Assembly: GCF_041146795.1 (NCBI RefSeq)
Contig: NC_135175.1
Coordinates: 31,313,075-31,377,074 of the forward strand
Direction: 5' to 3'
DNA: 64,000 nt
From: Maylandia zebra
Taxonomy: Eukaryota > Chordata > Actinopteri > Cichliformes > Cichlidae
The notes under the pieces are model-generated. The model worked only from the letters and a program-made list of their open reading frames with translations, was not told where the DNA came from and did no database searches. Position numbers and translations under genes: made by a program. Positions 62,184 to 64,000 of this stretch are shown piece by piece (position 1 is the stretch's first letter; each line of letters opens with the position of its first letter).

Positions 62184-62570
62184 GGGCCCGTTCTTCGTAC
62201 GTCGCTCACTACATCCAAGATCAAATGACACATCCAAGACCAAACCATCGCGCTAACCGTGAGCTCGCTAATCCGGTTCCCCGAACACACCTGCCGTTGA
62301 CGATTAGTACAGCAGTAATGTGACATCACTGGGTGTCGTAAAAGGGGCTACGCATCGATAGTAGAAACATTGATCGGCAACCCGCTGAGTGGTCAGCGAA
62401 AATGTCGAAGGAGCGCGCTCAGTATTGTTCGGCAGCAGAGCAAGAACTCTTGATTGAGGGATTTCAGGAGTTTCAGAGTTTAATTAAAACGCAAGGGAAC
62501 ACTGCAAAGGCTGCAAAAGCAAGGAGAGAGGGCTGGCAGAAAGTTGCTGACAAATTAAACTCGTAGGTGA
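62184..62570 (+). mobile_element. Harbinger-like fragment with Myb/SANT-like exon
   Basis: It opens AGGGGCCCGTTCTTCGTACG exactly where homology to copy 1 ends. From 62402 the plus strand encodes MSKERAQYCSAAEQELLIEG followed by FQEF and a WQKVADKLNS end, about 54 residues. The spacing fits the first exon of a Harbinger Myb-like DNA-binding protein. A dispersed repeat truncates it at about 62570, and no transposase is visible before the window ends. Confidence 0.6.
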
Positions 62571-62785
62571 TTTAATAATAATAATAATAATAGATTGGAT
62601 TTATATAGCGCTTTTCAAGGCACCCAAAGCGCTTTACAATGCCACTATTCAGTCACTCTCACATTCACACACTGGTGGAAGCAGCTACGGTTGTAGCCAC
62701 AGCTGCTCTGGGACAGACTGACAGAAGCCAGGCTGCCATATCGCGCCATCGGCCCCTCTGGCCAACACCAGTAGGCGGTAGGGTA
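62570..62785. repeat. Dispersed fish repeat (ATAGCGCTTTTCAAG family), copy 2
   Basis: It starts with (TAA)n and matches 30556-30750 over most of its length. The repeat ends near GGCGGTAGGGTAG. Confidence 0.6.
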
Positions 62786-62789
62786 GATC

Positions 62790-63580
62790 TATCATATGAC
62801 ACGATATTATCCAATATTATATGGCATTATATTGTATTATAATATGTTATATTATATCCCCTTACACATTAGAGCCACAACAGGACCCACTAGAACATGG
62901 GAACAAATAAAAGTGAAATATAAGAATATTCTACAGAATGGTAATATTTATCTCTTATATTGCTTTTCGTCTCTTGGAAAGAGACCCTGTAATAGTCTGT
63001 TAGTTTGTTCATAACAGCAACCAAGAAAAGGGCAGAGCAAAAAAAGACAGGTGGTGGTCCTGCACCCCCTTGTCAACAAGTTGGTTAAGTAAATAATACC
63101 CTCACGGGAATATCGATATCTCTCTATGAGCACACTGTCACGCTGAGCTGAAGGATCCTGTCTGTCCCGCAATATACGCTGAATTCTGAGGACTCTCCTT
63201 ATCAATCTTGCACCTTCCGCAATGGGTTGGTCGCGTATACGGACAGGACATGGCTGCGACAGACTTCCCAAATCCACCTTCGCTTTTATAGCCGTGGTCT
63301 CTCATCTTGATTACACGAAGTAATTTACAATTACTACTCTGAAATATGAATTACATCTGTAATAATCACATACACGTAATAGAATGTTAATAGTACATTT
63401 CCCTTTTTTAGGAAATGACCTGTATGTATCTGTGTGAAATCAATAAAAGGATCAAGTGCTGCATTATCTTTAGTTACATTGATAATATTTATTTATGGTG
63501 AAACAGTGGTGGAATATCGCTGTTGCTTTCGTATAAATGAAGCGGACATACCTGCATGGCCGCGATCTAATCCTGTTTAC
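62790..63580. other. No gene recognised
   Basis: AT-rich sequence. The minus strand at about 63270-62960 has an open frame of about 109 codons reading RLIRRVLRIQRILRDRQDPS, which might be a worn transposase N-terminus (Harbinger type), but the support is weak. Confidence 0.35.
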
Positions 63581-63589
63581 ATAAAGTAA

Positions 63590-64000
63590 GAGATAAGATA
63601 AGATAAGATAGAACTTTATTAATCCCTCGGGTGGGTTCCTCTGGGAAATTCGATTTCCAAAAAAGCACAGCACCGACAGAAGTTACAGAGTTATACACAC
63701 ACACATATATATAAATACAGAGACAATATAAATAAAATATACGAAGGGGATAAATAGAATAAATAGGAATAAAAATAAAAATACAAGTGAATTGCACATT
63801 TCAAGTATTGAGTCTATTGCACCGTTGACTATTTACAAAAGTATTGCACAAAAGGTATTGCACAGTGAGGTGAAGAGGCACTACAGCTTAGTTGTTCCCC
63901 CCTCCTTTGTCCTCCTGTTTCCCCTCCCTCTCCCCTCCAGAGAGGAGTTAAACAGTCTGATGGCGTGTGGGACAAAGGAGTTTTTAAGTCTGTTAGTTCT
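63590..64000 (-). repeat. Dispersed fish repeat, second copy of 7859-8135
   Basis: (AGATA)n then AACTTTATTAATCCCTCGGG and the same 200 bp as at 7880-8135. It continues here to AGTCTGATGGCGTGTGGGAC and TTTTAAGTCTGTTAGTTCT, cut by the window end. The longer copy suggests a LINE 3' region on the minus strand. Confidence 0.6.

Overview
The window looks like nuclear DNA of a ray-finned (teleost) fish, probably a percomorph such as a cichlid. It has small multi-exon genes with GT-AG introns, a tandem chemokine cluster, a duplicated C2H2 zinc-finger gene, and dense nested transposons of typical fish families (Tc1-like, hAT, L2-like, L1-like and jockey/Rex-like LINEs, solo LTRs, tRNA-derived SINEs). 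The species call is an inference. There is no bacterial, phage or CRISPR content. All exon models below were joined by eye from splice sites, reading phase and comparison between paralogues.

Region 1 (1-5.5 kb) is intergenic, with a solo LTR and a decayed Tc1-like element. Region 2 (5.5-34.7 kb) is a tandem chemokine cluster of four plus-strand, four-exon genes. Each has a TATA box exactly 106 bp upstream of the ATG and the same intron phases (1, 2, 0). Gene 1 (5624-10048) encodes a six-cysteine CC chemokine with the CCL28-like arrangement of an extra cysteine pair. Genes 2, 3 and 4 (11312-12601, 18390-19631, 28817-30060) are recent duplicates of a derived form. Genes 2 and 4 lack one N-terminal cysteine and the fourth canonical cysteine. 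Gene 3 lacks all four canonical cysteines and keeps only the extra pair. Relics of a gene-1-type last exon or its flank lie at about 16.3-16.9, 27.4-28.0 and 33.4-34.7 kb, so the duplicated unit once carried both gene types. This disulfide-loss series, with a mature-domain exon that changes faster than its introns, is the most interesting content.

Region 3 (30.5-41 kb) is a transposon graveyard: hAT elements with clean 8-bp target-site duplications, an L1 fragment with a 14-bp duplication, and a long L1-type element split by a 5'-truncated LINE that still carries a 474-codon open reverse transcriptase frame.

Region 4 (41-62.2 kb) holds two paralogous zinc-finger genes. Each has a non-coding first exon, a second exon ending in a six-codon start segment, and two finger exons, giving 12 intact C2H2 fingers. 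Non-coding parts and finger backbones are almost identical between the copies, whereas the DNA-contacting helices differ. Copy 2 has a premature stop that removes the last 40 residues. Their introns contain a very large hairpin element beside the exon 2 donor, a LINE relic, a solo LTR and an antisense L2-like LINE with an esterase-type ORF1.

Region 5 (62.2-64 kb) contains a Harbinger-like fragment with a Myb-like exon and dispersed fish repeats.
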